From: Crambe crambe
Taxonomy: Eukaryota > Porifera > Demospongiae > Poecilosclerida > Crambeidae
Length of the DNA stretch: 64,000 nt
Direction: 5' to 3'
Assembly: GCA_963924555.1 (NCBI GenBank)
Contig: OZ004586.1
Coordinates: 8,266,501 to 8,330,500 of the forward strand
Positions 1-11,791 of this stretch are shown one piece after another. The translations under genes were made by a program, and so were the position numbers. How positions within the stretch are numbered: position 1 is the stretch's first letter; every line of letters starts with the position of its first letter. A model generated the notes under the pieces. That model saw only the letters and a program-made list of their open reading frames with translations. It ran no database searches and was not told the origin of the DNA.

Positions 1-989
1 ACAAGATCCATGAGGTAAGACTTATGCCAATGATACTATAATACACTAGGGCATAGATTTACTGTATGAAATAAATTTTAGCTCAGATTTTCAAGTTTAA
101 TCCTACAAATACTACTGTAGTGGTTAATGGGACTATAATCCCTCTCACGCTTGATGGAATCAATTGCTGTTGCCCATTTTCTGATCAAAAGGCATGTAAA
201 CTTTAGCTACATGGAATAGTAATGTTAGTTTTTGTATTAGCTGACATATATTGTCTCTAGCATTTGCAAGTGGTGTTAAAACTGTAATCCCTCTCCCAAG
301 AAATTGATTAACAATATTGCAACTGTATTAGTTGTTTCAGGGAAAGGATAGAACAGTAAATGGAATTGGTGCATTCGTTTTCTATACAATAGTCATCCTA
401 TGGAGATGGCAAGCTTACTATATTCCCCCCCTAATATCCATAGGGTCCACAGGACAGCTGACTGAGCCGAATTCTTGAGGTGGATGGTGTCAAAATCCAA
501 CAGCCAAAAGCTGGAAGTATTGCAATAATGCTGATGAGGGAGAACTGAGCAGAAACTGGCGGATAACTTTGGGGCAAAATTATCTAGCTATAATAATGAT
601 GAATTTGTCTGATTTTAATACCAAAAGTCATTCTGGCCTTTCTTTCAAATCAATTACATAAAATTAATGTATAATGAGCAATGATAGGTACTCATAGTTA
701 TAATTACAAGGAAAAAAGTTATGAATAATTAATAACTTCCTTCCTCAGACTCTCCAACTTCAACTCTCTGACTCTTCACTTCTTCAATACCTTCCCCTTA
801 GCTTACTTGTACTATTCTGTGAGCTGTAGGGACAGAATATCACTTTAACTGCCTTGAAAGGAGTGAATATTGATCTCCTTTCACGGCCATTAAATAATTA
901 ATGCTGCATGCGCGTGCGCATCTGTCAACGCGCCTCGGTTGTGCAGTTCATTGGGCGTTTCCAATCCCGTAAAACCTCTTATATCTATG
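1..989. mobile_element. Inverted-repeat DNA transposon, non-autonomous, copy 1 (left end outside window)
   Basis: This stretch is nearly identical to 37544-38535. Its right end (about 948-989) carries the same terminal repeat, ending in ...CCTCTTATATCTATG. No coding frame of note is present, so it looks like a non-autonomous (MITE-like) element moved by a transposase encoded elsewhere. The left terminal repeat and target duplication lie before the window. Divergence between the two copies is only scattered substitutions, so they are relatively young. Confidence 0.8.
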
Positions 990-1324
990 ACTAGACCCAC
1001 TGCCTACATATTTTAGAATTCAACAATGAAAAATCAAAAGGATATTAACTATTCATATCATCCAACAGAATTTTTTTCAGCAATAATTGAGGCATGGACA
1101 TTTTGGTTGAAACCAACTATTTCAATTCACCCAGATGGTGACGATAGCTTGAATATGAAATTCTCCATTGTGATAGGCTAGATGAATTCACGCATGTGCA
1201 AATATCCTAATCATGTGACCACATTGATGTCAGACATTAGCAGGTGGGCCAGAGAAGCAATGAATTTTGTTGTGTGTCCTTACAGTACATGCATGCAAAG
1301 TTTGGAAAAGTATTGTTAGGAATG

Positions 1325-2511
1325 TCATCGATTAGAATTGTCTCTTGATCTATAGGGAATTCCCCTGTCTTGCAAACTGTGGATAATATCTTGAGGCAGT
1401 TCACCTGTCACAGACACTGCATAGCAACCCTTCACAAACTTATCTGCACAATAAATGAGTAATGTAAGTCTTGTAATAAAGAAACGGCCTTATTCTATGC
1501 CCCCCCCCCCCCCCCCCCCCCCCCACTCCCTTGAGTCCCTTCCTCAAATTTGTAAAGATTATAAAATTACCTATTCTCTGCCACCTGGCCACCCAGCTCT
1601 CATCTGGCACCATCATAGCAACAATCCTACAACAAGCGAAGACAAGATCACTATTAAAGGGGCCCAGGTCTTACTCAAGAATTATGCCATGTAGTGTTGT
1701 TAGCGTTTATGAATGTCTGTACTGGTAGCCTTCATATTAGCTGCAAAAAAGCTAGTTGGCTTAGCCAAACTGTTTACTACTCTTAAAGTATCCAATTAAT
1801 AAACAAGCAAAGAAAAGATGTGGTTATCACATCAGTTCACTCCCCACCCATCCTGAATCCCCCTACCCCTCTCCCAACTCAACCCCACCCACCCATAAAA
1901 GTATACACTGACTAACCCATTAACAAGTGCACTCCTGGACTAACTCTTCATCTTCACTAACCCTACCCACCCCTCTCCCTACCTGACCCCACCCACCCCT
2001 CTTCCACTGACTGACCCGTCAAAGTTGGAACTAGTGCATTCCTGGACTAATTCTCTGTTCCCTTTCATCTTCAAGTGTCGCTCACAGTTCTCACAACCAG
2101 TGTAAATAAACTGGTCTTGCGTCTGTAAGATAAATCATAGCACAGAGGTAGTTATTCTTCTATCTGCAAAAATATGATACTAAGAAAATTAGAGTAACTT
2201 CTAATCTAACTGTGCAGTTCAGAGAATACACAACCTGCTACTCATCATAACTTGGAGTAGTAAATAAGAACTTAGAAGTTATCCATTTAAATTCCACCCC
2301 ATCTGATGATGAATGGTAGGGATAGGTGGTTTCATACAGAGGAGCACTATGGATTCACAGATTGGGTTAAAAACATAGCTTCAGAATATTACCTGTAGGC
2401 AAAACAAAGGTTTGGTACAGAGATAAACCAACTCACTTTCACTAGTGAGCAGAGCTTACACGCTCTGAGGCCTCGCATATCCTTTGGAACAGACTCCAAA
2501 GACGTCGACAT
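1325..2511 (-). CDS. SUPT4H1: Transcription elongation factor SPT4
   Basis: Four exons on the minus strand encode 118 residues, close to the usual ~117 for animal SPT4: 2511-2437, 2122-2016, 1626-1571 and 1443-1325 (stop TGA 1327-1325). All introns are GT-AG and the phases join exactly. The N-terminal zinc finger is intact: C18-x2-C21 (CKLC) in exon 1 and C35-x2-C38 (CENC) in exon 2. Conserved family stretches follow: DGIVAMM, ESWVARWQR and YAVSVTG. SPT4 binds SPT5 to form DSIF, which rides on RNA polymerase II in the nucleus and controls pausing and processivity. The start at 2511 gives MSTSLESVPKDMRGLRAC, matching the family N terminus. Identification is by motif recall, not a search. Confidence 0.95.
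1500..1524. repeat. Poly(C) tract in SPT4 intron 3
   Basis: A run of about 25 C residues lies in the 127-base intron between SPT4 exons 3 and 4; it is a run of G in the transcript. No function is evident. Confidence 0.9.
1915..1965. repeat. Partial duplication of SPT4 exon 2 inside intron 2
   Basis: The stretch reading GTGCACTCCTGGACTAACTC and onward resembles the end of exon 2 (2034-2075) and its flank, including the pyrimidine-rich CCCACCC spacer. It contains no usable splice pair that I can see and is probably a local tandem duplication remnant. Confidence 0.55.
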
Positions 2512-3310
2512 CTTTAATTTCTTTCCAATTGATGTTTTCCCTTTAATTGGATAAGTAACGAAGAGGCGTGTACCAAGATTCCGATGGTCCGGTGAAGTGA
2601 CTGAAGTATAGTACAAGTATAGATAGAAAACGCTTCAAATCGAGACTAGAGCTGCACTGGCTACGCTGAGAGTGAGAAACAGAACGAGATCTACCCGATC
2701 CATTCTTCCATCGGTGCTTTGAAAGTTGGGTGGAAGCCTTTGGCTCTATCCGCAGTAGCCACCGCACACAACACAGCTGCTCTCTGGAATCTGTGTAGAC
2801 AGCTGGAGTCAATGTGAAGAAGCTTCAGTCTTAGTAAGTAATCCATTTTACTTAACTTACTAGGTAGCGTTAGCTGCATAGCATTTTCCTTTTGTGCATG
2901 CATGATCAATTGATGGAGTTTAACAGGATGGCCAGTCCCATGGAAATAAAGAAAAGTACTAACTAGCTGGCTAGCTACTAAGGAATGCTGACTAGAAATA
3001 AAAACTAGAAATATGCCACCTCTATTCAGAACTTCACACATTGAATAGTATAACTGTCTGGCTACAAGCATGTGTGGAATTCCCAATGAGATGCTGCAGA
3101 ATTTTCTTAGCTATCAACCCCTTAAGAAAAAGACTTCAATGTTTGATACTTCCTTTTTGGAGGAGGGAGGGCCTAGGGAGAAGGCAGCCAACTAGACATC
3201 TCAGCCAAGGGACTCAGAGGGGGGGTGTGGTAGAAGTCCAAGACTCATGAGACTGTGGTAGAATCTCTACTGACTTGCTATGCTATGAATATATGAGACC
3301 ATGGTACTGT

Positions 3311-3457
3311 GATCTTGCAACATTAAATTCAGAACACCAAACCAAATTTTGCATCGCTTTCCTTTAAGTAGCCCAACTCTAAAGCCACAATTAAGTCCTT
3401 TGAAAGGAGGCTATATAAATTTTGGTTTGGTGTTCTGAATTTCATGTTGCAAGATTA
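3311..3457. mobile_element. Small hairpin MITE
   Basis: The arms GATCTTGCAACATTAAATTC (from 3311) and the reverse complement at about 3419-3457 pair over some 40 bases with few mismatches. The arms enclose about 70 bases without coding potential. This is the shape of a foldback MITE. Confidence 0.7.
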
Positions 3458-6400
3458 CTGCAATCGATGCTGCATGACCATGGCCTGTGGCTATAGCTAA
3501 CCGAACCATTTGAATGCACTTTTCTCATAGCATGCAAGCACAAGATGTTGTGCAGGTGGTGTGTTGCTATGTGTTGCTAGGATCGAGTGAGTGTGTCAGG
3601 TATCAGCTGCAGATAATGGTGGCCAAGCAATAATAAATTCGTGGTCTTGAGATCCTTTGACAAAATTTGTTTGTACATACATGTAATATGTTGTCTTCTG
3701 CATGCATGCATGCATGCTCATAGCACATGAATTAGTTTCATGTTCAGCCCCATCTTCCTTCTCTATTCATCAATTGATTATCCTAAACCAATGAATATTA
3801 TTTCCGTACTATGCATATTCTTCCAATTATCTTGATGGGAGTGTGTACTTTTCTCTGAAGTGTATGGATTGGTTTCTATTGCTTTGGGAATAGAGTGTAG
3901 CTAGGTGAGTGGCAGCCTTATCAAAAATCGAAATTATCCTTCCGCCATTTCTGTGAGAGCAAAGAAATGTGGCTCACAATTAATTTAACGACAATTGCTA
4001 CTGAAAATACGATCCAATATTCACTCGTAAACTGGTCTTTGCTCAGGAATGAAGACTTAAAGGAGACTCTCAGAGTGCGTTTTCTGTTATGATATGAAGG
4101 ATCTAGTGTCTTTAATACATGAGAAGCATTGTGTTACGTTTTTAAGTAGCAAATTGCACAGGGACATGTGTGCTTACTGGTTTGCTGCTGGGTCATGTGT
4201 GCCTAGTATGTTGCTGAATGAAGTAATGGACAGATTCTTCACATTTCTGATCTTGAATTACACTGTGTGTGGTATAGAAAGGGAAAAGATATTTAGGAGA
4301 TGCTTAGTTAAGACCAGGCAGCAAGTCTGAGGCTCGTGTTTCTCTTAATCTTAGGTTTCCTGGTTTTAAGTTACAGCAACGAGACATTGATACTACCAGC
4401 TTTGCCTGGCGTGTTTCAGCTCAGCTGGTGTGTAGTTAACAATATCAAGATCCCACAGGTCGACTATGAGTCCAAGCACTATGTAAAACTCTCTATTATG
4501 TTGTCCCTGATTGGACAGGTCTCCTTTTAATTAAATAACTGAGGAAAGTCCATCCAATTTATCGGCACGTAGTAATATATGTTGCAGGTCTTACAAGTCT
4601 TGCTCACAACCTAATCAAGTTCTGTAAGTGAAGTGTCATGGTGATAGAAACCTCCTGTATTTCAAGGAATCCTCAGGGAATCTTCGAGAGAGATTCCGTA
4701 TTGTGTGGCTGAGTCGGTAGGAAGAAGACATACAGTATAAGAATGATTTGGTTATTTTTTGGAAGCCAGCGACTTCAATGGGTAATGGTTATATGTGCTT
4801 ACAAAACTTGGTCACTGGCCTCATAAAATCAGTGTTTTCTCCCCTACTTACACAACCTTACATTAATTTGGTATGTACCTGTAATCAGAATGACATTTCT
4901 TTTTGGAATATTTACTCTCTTGGCTCTCTATTGTCATACAGTGGTTGGAGGAGTAATCATTAGCTCTGTCACTCATCTCTCCCTGGTGGAATCTTGCTAA
5001 GTAGAATGCTGCATTTGCAAGGGGTGGTTAGGTTGTCATGGTTAGCCTTGCTTTCAAGTCAGCCTTACCTTCCCATGACACCCTCCCATTCCCAAGAGAA
5101 AAGACACAGGAAATGAGTCAGAGCTGGCAACATCAAAGGAAGGGCCAGGAAGTGAGTTTTAGCTGAAAACATCAAAAAATTTCATTCTACAAGAAGTTGT
5201 ACCCACGACCTCTGAAGAAAAATACGCAAACTGGCCACCTCTAAGGGTCTTCAAAGGTAGTCCAACCATCATGAAATAAAAGATAAAACTTCAAAGCAGT
5301 TTCATCAAAGAAGTGGCTAATTTATTAAGTTAATTAAAACAGTTGGTCTTGGTTGGTAGTGCATGTAGTGGTTAATGCTGTTCACTACCTGCTGTTCTGA
5401 TGTGGTGTCTTAACAAAATCTAGGAGTTTATCACCAGTTGGTGATGTGGTCACATCTACTATTTAGGGTACATGCCATTCAGAACTAGTGGTTAGTCTAC
5501 TCCAATCATGTCTTTTCGGCTTTTGGAGAGTTATCCCAGAGGGTGTGTTACACTGTCCTTGAGGGCATGTACAGTGTGTCCCAGAGGGCTGTACAGCAGG
5601 AGGGCATCACATGTACACAGGCTACAACTTGTTGAGGGTGTAACTTTAACTTCATAATTAACAACAGTTTAATTTTCTTCTCTTGAGTGAGCTTTGTTTA
5701 TCTATCATAGACTGTTAATCGTCAGGTGTAACTATGATAAGCCTATTTAGAAATGTTCAATACTGAATGGATGAGTTTATTGTGTTTCTATCCATTGTTA
5801 TGTCAACCTGATTTGATGTGGGTGCACGCAGAATTGATCTCTGTTTATTTAGGTGTACAGGGGTCGTTTTCTCACAGCGTTATGACAACATCTAGGTGTA
5901 TGGGATGTACTTGTCTTGACTCCAAGGCTAGGTTTGTATGGCCAAAGGGCTTAGCTAGGGCCAGGGGAAGAGCTATGGCTCACTCTCCTCTGCATATCTT
6001 GCTGTCATGGCGATTAGTATCCAGTACAACAGATTCAGTTGTGACAGGAAACCTCAAAGATTCAAACTGGAACAGACTCGACCGGGATATCAAAAGATAG
6101 AGACTGAGATGCTTTGGCACTTCAACTGAAACCTCTTTGAGTTGGTCTAGAGTGATCAAAACAAAACTGGAGAAGGACCTTAACATGTCGCTAGTGTGGA
6201 CAATGTATTCTTGTGTCCCCCCCCCCCCCCTTTGTTATTAATGGGTGTGGCTAAGTTATTATAATATAGGTTGTAGTCAATACAGAACATCACACCATAA
6301 TAATGATTCGTCTTCTTCTTTGGTTGAATTGAAAATTAATTTAGTGAGACTTCATAGATGATTGTGTGCAAACTTTTGAGCTTTTAGTATGCAAAGAAGT

Positions 6401-7675
6401 GGTATGTTAGCAGTGTAGCGGTCACATTGGAGAAGAATATTGAACATCAGTGTCTCTAAATCGTGTATACAGTAGAAACATTGTAGCATTGAGTACCAAT
6501 TGCTTGCAAAGCACTGCTGACAGTTCAAAATTACATCCCTTGATGTCTAACATCTCCTCTGAACTATTAATTTTTGCTTATTATTCTCAGCTAACATGAT
6601 AAAAATTCAATAGAATTAGTTCTCATAAAATTAGCTTATGAAACAAACCACCAATTTTTGTTTGGTGTTATCATTTGTTCATTATACACTGTAATGGGTC
6701 CAATTACACTTCCCTCTGATCTGACCTCCTCTGTATGATAAACACTGGGAATTATTCGCCTATCTTCTGTCTGTCTCATCCACACCCATGAGCCTTGATT
6801 TGGAGACTCCATGACGACCTCCACTGCCAAATTGATCAACCTCTGCCTCTCCTCCTTCTCTTCCTCTTAATTAGTGTCTGTTCTGCCAGGTTTCCAATTT
6901 CAAGAGCCACTTCTGTTCCAAAATATAATATACTTGCTTCCCATGCTACATAGCCTGAGGCTACATACTCCAGGTAGCTACTGCATGCTAGGTTCATAAC
7001 ACATGTTGTAACATGTTGTAAGCATGTGCATTAACTTTTCAGTTACAAGAAATCTTCAATGGGACCGCCAGCTACTTAATAGTTCAAAGAGCTGTTTGAT
7101 CTGAGATCTCTTATGTTTTTGACTTGTTTCTGACCTGTTTGATCTCCCTGGCGGATCATGTTGGTGTTAACTAAGTGCCTCTTAGCGGAATGTCCTTGTA
7201 TGTCCTTGTTTTATTGCGTTTGATCTCTATGTGGTTGGGAGGTGTTACATCTTTATGTGGCTGACCCATAGTGGGTAAAATTTGTGTCCTATGTCTAGAC
7301 CATATATGTACATGTCTTCCTCCTTACTCCTCTGGGCTCACAACATGTTGTAGCTAGCAGTGACTCCACGAATCCACTCCTTCCAAGTGGAATTACATAT
7401 GTACCCCACACCATCAGATCGCTAAGTAACTCTGACATGTACTGTCTTCATTGTAAGGATCACATGTCTGTATATGGCAATCCCAGACTAGACAAAACAC
7501 TCAGAGAAGCACATGTGGCCAACGTCTCTCTCATGAGTGGGCATCATCCATTGTCTAAGTTCGTCTGAATGCTGCTAAGTGCATAGCAACCACTGGGCAT
7601 AGCAACCCCCAGGGCATAATAGCAACCCTAGGGTATGGTGGCACTTGTATTAAAGATACCTCTCTAAAGAGGACA

Positions 7676-7845
7676 GCTTTCTAATCCTTTAATCAGGGCA
7701 CCTCTCTAATCAAGACACCTGTCTAATCAAAACACCCCTTTAATCAGGACACCTCTCTAATCAGGACACCCCTCTAATCAGGACACCCCTTTAATTAGGA
7801 CACCTTTCTAATCAGGACACCTCTCCTCTCTAATCAGAGAGTCTA
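7676..7845. repeat. AATCAGGACACC minisatellite
   Basis: About nine imperfect copies of an 18-base unit (CTCTCTAATCAGGACACC). The same unit recurs at 8731-8762 and at 12190-12275 inside an intron of the pseudokinase gene, so it is a dispersed tandem-repeat family rather than a single locus. Confidence 0.85.
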
Positions 7846-10155
7846 TGTAGGATCATCTGTGGAGCTATTCATCATCCAATAGTTGTGTAGAGTGTGGATT
7901 ACTTCCAAGATAGCTGATAGCCTTTCTCTCTTTGTGTTGGATATGACTCAACTTACCTAACACCCCTGCCTTCCCCACTCCGATGTGACTCGACTTACCT
8001 AACACCTCTGCCTTCTCCGCTCTCATGCTGGTTATTTACCACATTGTTGCATAATGCCTTCTCACGTTTTCTTCCCATCCATGTACTAATGTCTTGATTA
8101 ATAGTCAGCATTCTCCTCGTTCACACAAAAGACGTCCAGTCAGAATGAGACCACCTATGAAGCTTCACCATGTCTCCCAACCTGTCTCCTGTAGTGGGAC
8201 CATGCACTTCTCTTTCCAATAGCACTTATTTGTTACCCAGACTCTTCAATTGCCTAATTGATTGGCAGTCTGTATGAACACACCTGTGTATGCAGGCTCC
8301 ACTTTCCTGTATGTAGTCTTGCAGGCCAATAGAAGAGAGACAGCAGTAACTAGTTATCTCCCCCAACCCCTCCGATAGCCTCCAAGGGATCCGTGAATGT
8401 GAATTAATATACAGCTGTAACAATACTAGCATATTAATTCTGCACCAGGTCACCGTTAGACCATAGTCATCTGGTGTGGTGGACCACAGTCATCTGGTGT
8501 GGCGGTACAATGGTTAGCCTCACCATTAACTGGAATCAAGATGTGCATTCCACATTATGTTGTTGTGTTTTTGAAGATTTGTGGTCAAGCCACATGCCAC
8601 CACAAATCATTGCTACAAGACATTCCACATTGTTGGTCTAACAACAATATTCATGACCATAAATGCATTCATTATTATAAAGGTCATACAATTCTCCAAT
8701 TGATTCACCCATGAAATAAGGACGTCTCTCCAGATCAGGACACCTCTATAATCAGGACACTTGTTATCTTCTCCTGAAAGTGTCGAGATAAAGAAATTCT
8801 ATCATATGAAGATAAGGAGCTTGTCTATTAAACTGGCAGAGTGTCGGGTGTGACCAGTCTCCATGCCATAGTCTGTCACACTGTGTTGATAGTTTCTGGA
8901 GGTGATTTATTTGTGGTTTCAAGGAAGATTAGTTTGTTCATTCCTGTGGTTAACTGGTGCCCATTGCATTCCTTGAGTGTCTGCCTCGTTCTCTGCTGGA
9001 GGAAAGTATCATCACTCGTTTCCTAAGCGGAGAGCAATCACAAATAGAATTGCTATGCTTAGCAGCTCAAGTTTAGTTGTTTAGTTGTCATTGTTGTTTT
9101 CTGTCTTTCACCTGTATTGTTTGTAAGTGAAGAAAACTACTCCTCTATCATGATTGAGGCCGCTATGTCCCTAAAGAGACCACTTAATTCCCTGAATAAT
9201 GTATGCCTGACCTTATCCATTGGGCAATGAATGAATTAATGGCTCATTGCAAGCTCTGAATCATCAGACATGATGGCTCCCCACCCACCCTTCCCCCGCA
9301 CACCTTTCACATTCCTTCCCCATCCACAAACTGCTAAGCTGGCTCTTCATACTTGACTTGGCCTGCATTTAATGTCCTCTCTGACTGTGTCTCCTCCTTT
9401 CCTGGTCTATCTATTCAGTATTTTGGTTCTTCCAGCCAAGTGAACCTAAGTGCTTAGAGTCTTGAATCCCATAGCATTTGAGCAGAGGAAAGGCAGGCTT
9501 ACTGCACATTATCACCATGGTGATCAGGCATTGATTACAACAGCTATTATCTCATTCCTCACTTCAAGCTATACCATACTACAGCCATTATCACAGTCAG
9601 GCATTGAAGGCAATTATCACATTCCTTGCTTCAAGTAGATCAGGCATTGTTTTCCATGCACTTTCCAGATCTGACAAAGATTTTCTTTGCTTCAGGCATT
9701 GATTCCCATGCTATAATCACATTCCTTGCTTCAAGATGTGACCCTTGAGTACTTAGCAGGTGGCACTTCCTGTGTGTCCCTCCAAACATCTCAGCCAATC
9801 GGTCGCTGCCTGCATTCTTAGCTTAATTAACAGGGTCATACCCATCTCAGGTTGCTGGCAGGTGGCTCTGTTCCAGTTCCTACTAATGTGTGGAGTGACT
9901 CCTGTCCTTTTGGTGCTCCAATGCATTCCACATTCTCTCTGGTGTTATTCAATACTTCCTCCCTCCCCATGTCCGTCCGTCTGTCTGTCTCCCCTTCCTG
10001 GCACCAAACAAACACAGCAACACACAAACAACATATACAAACAAACAAATGCACACAACGTAAAGACCAAACTTAGAAACATCCATACTTACAAACATGC
10101 ATACGTACAATCTTGCCAATCTCTTGTTCAGTACTAAGTAACTTTGATAACATCA

Positions 10156-10195
10156 AGCATACATACATACATACATACATACATACATACATACT
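10156..10195. repeat. CATA microsatellite
   Basis: About ten units of CATA lie upstream of the pseudokinase gene. Confidence 0.9.
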
Positions 10196-10648
10196 TGCAT
10201 CGTATTTGCTCTCACACACGCACGCACACACCAGGTGTTCATCACTCATTTGTGATTAAAAATTGCATGATTATGTCATCCAATGTAACATCACATCAGC
10301 ATCAATTCTATTCAATTTCATTTTTGCATTCTTTAATAAATTATGCGATCAGTAAACATCTCTTAGAGTATGAAGGACACACGCAATAGACAAGTTGCTT
10401 ATCCATTCCACTCTTAGTATCAGCATACAAGGAACTCTGCTATAATTTGAGGGGAAAATATCGACTACACATTATGTAGATCGCTGAGCGAGGTCTTGCT
10501 TCCATAATTAGAGCTACTACTTACAGTTGAGTATTGCACTGTGGGAATTTGGGCATGCCAATTTCTTCCTACATTTTTTTTAAGGAGCACTTAAATGAGT
10601 GACATTACTGACTTTTTTATCAGCAAACGGGCTTATTTCTAAATGCAG

Positions 10649-10651
<3 letters not shown>

Positions 10652-10698
<47 letters not shown>

Positions 10699-10718
10699 AT
10701 TTCTCTCTCGCATTTCAG
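10652..10718 (+). promoter_or_regulatory. CT microsatellite and 3' splice acceptor in the 5' region of the pseudokinase gene
   Basis: A (CT)n tract (10652-10696) is followed by TTTCATTTCTCTCTCGCATTTCAG with the AG at 10717-10718. This suggests an upstream non-coding exon spliced to 10719. An in-frame TGA lies between 10719 and the ATG at 10761, which supports 10761 as the true start. Confidence 0.55.
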
Positions 10719-10760
10719 GTTAACTCTTCTCCATGAACCTATGCCTTCTTCCCCTGTGTC

Positions 10761-11711
10761 ATGTCGACTGAAGCCTCTCCAACCCCTTCCTCTTCACAAC
10801 CGACCCCAACTCCTCCCTCCCAACAGACTCCGGCTAAGCCACTCCTACTAGCAGCCTACAAGTACAGTGACCCCTCCAGAAAGAGGCGGGTCAAAGTTCC
10901 TTCAAACATCCTCTGGAAGGACTTCCTCTCCCTATTTTACTCTCGCTTGGACATCAGTAGTGATGTGGGGATAGAGATCTTTGATGAGCGAGGGAGCGAG
11001 ATAGTGACTGTGGATGATTTAGTCGATAATGACGTGCTGGTCATTCGTGAGGTTCCCTCAAGGGCCCAGCCTGGCAAGTCTGCGTGGCCATCGTCTGGTA
11101 CCAGCGGTGGCAATAGATATCGATGTGTGCCTCCTACCGACCCATTTGGAAGGTCACACGATCAAGCTCCACCCAGTCATATGATGCCGCTTAGTAACAC
11201 ACCAGGTATGAAACCACATGACATCTTGACTGAAGATCATTTGACCACAGTGATGTTAGGGACGCCTCACTTATCTCACTTCATTCAGTGCAACAGCTTC
11301 GGCTATTACTTCTTGGCGGAGGTCAACAATATCAAGTTCATGCCTTCACAAGGCAAAGCAAGGAAGGCTCACTGCATCGTTAAAGTACCTCATTTCAACA
11401 AAGGTATGGTATAGTAAGGTGTGGCATGTACCTGAATTATGAGTGGAACTAAAAATGTGAAGGGGACCGGTGTGTTTGATTTAACCACATAAGTTAGAGT
11501 ATCCTTGTGCTCCCTGTGCGTGGTGTCTCAGGAATGTGCTGAGAAAAGGGAAATCCTTAATGTGTAGCAGATGTGGGGGCAAGGTGCGGTATGTAGTTGC
11601 CATAGGAACTGGAGATCAAATTAAGGGTGGAATTTTCGATGAGATGAGGTGTGGGTTAATGTCAGCTGTGGAAAGATCATTCTTGTGAAATTCCTTTTTT
11701 ATCCCCCTTTC

Positions 11712-11791
<80 letters not shown>

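Larger units (their letters stand above)
2512..10760. other. Long gene-poor spacer between SPT4 and the pseudokinase gene
   Basis: I find no coding region I can support here. Open frames are short (under ~135 codons) and match no family I recognise. A plus-strand frame ending in a stop at about 2815, starting about 2650, has coding-like composition but no ATG. The 5' end of SPT4 transcripts must lie in the first ~100-200 bases. Contents seen: a hairpin MITE (3311-3457), a GCAT-rich run near 3700, a poly(C) run near 6220, a dispersed repeat (about 6577-6655) shared with 44777-44852, an AATCAGGACACC minisatellite (7676-7845), CATA repeats (10156-10195) and a CT tract before the next gene. The last ~40 bases (from 10719) look like the start of the first coding exon, after an AG acceptor. 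Confidence 0.6.

Noticed and set aside
2691..3086. 131-codon minus-strand frame upstream of SPT4
   Set aside because: No recognisable domain; it overlaps the probable SPT4 promoter and 5' leader. Length alone is not evidence in an intron-rich genome.
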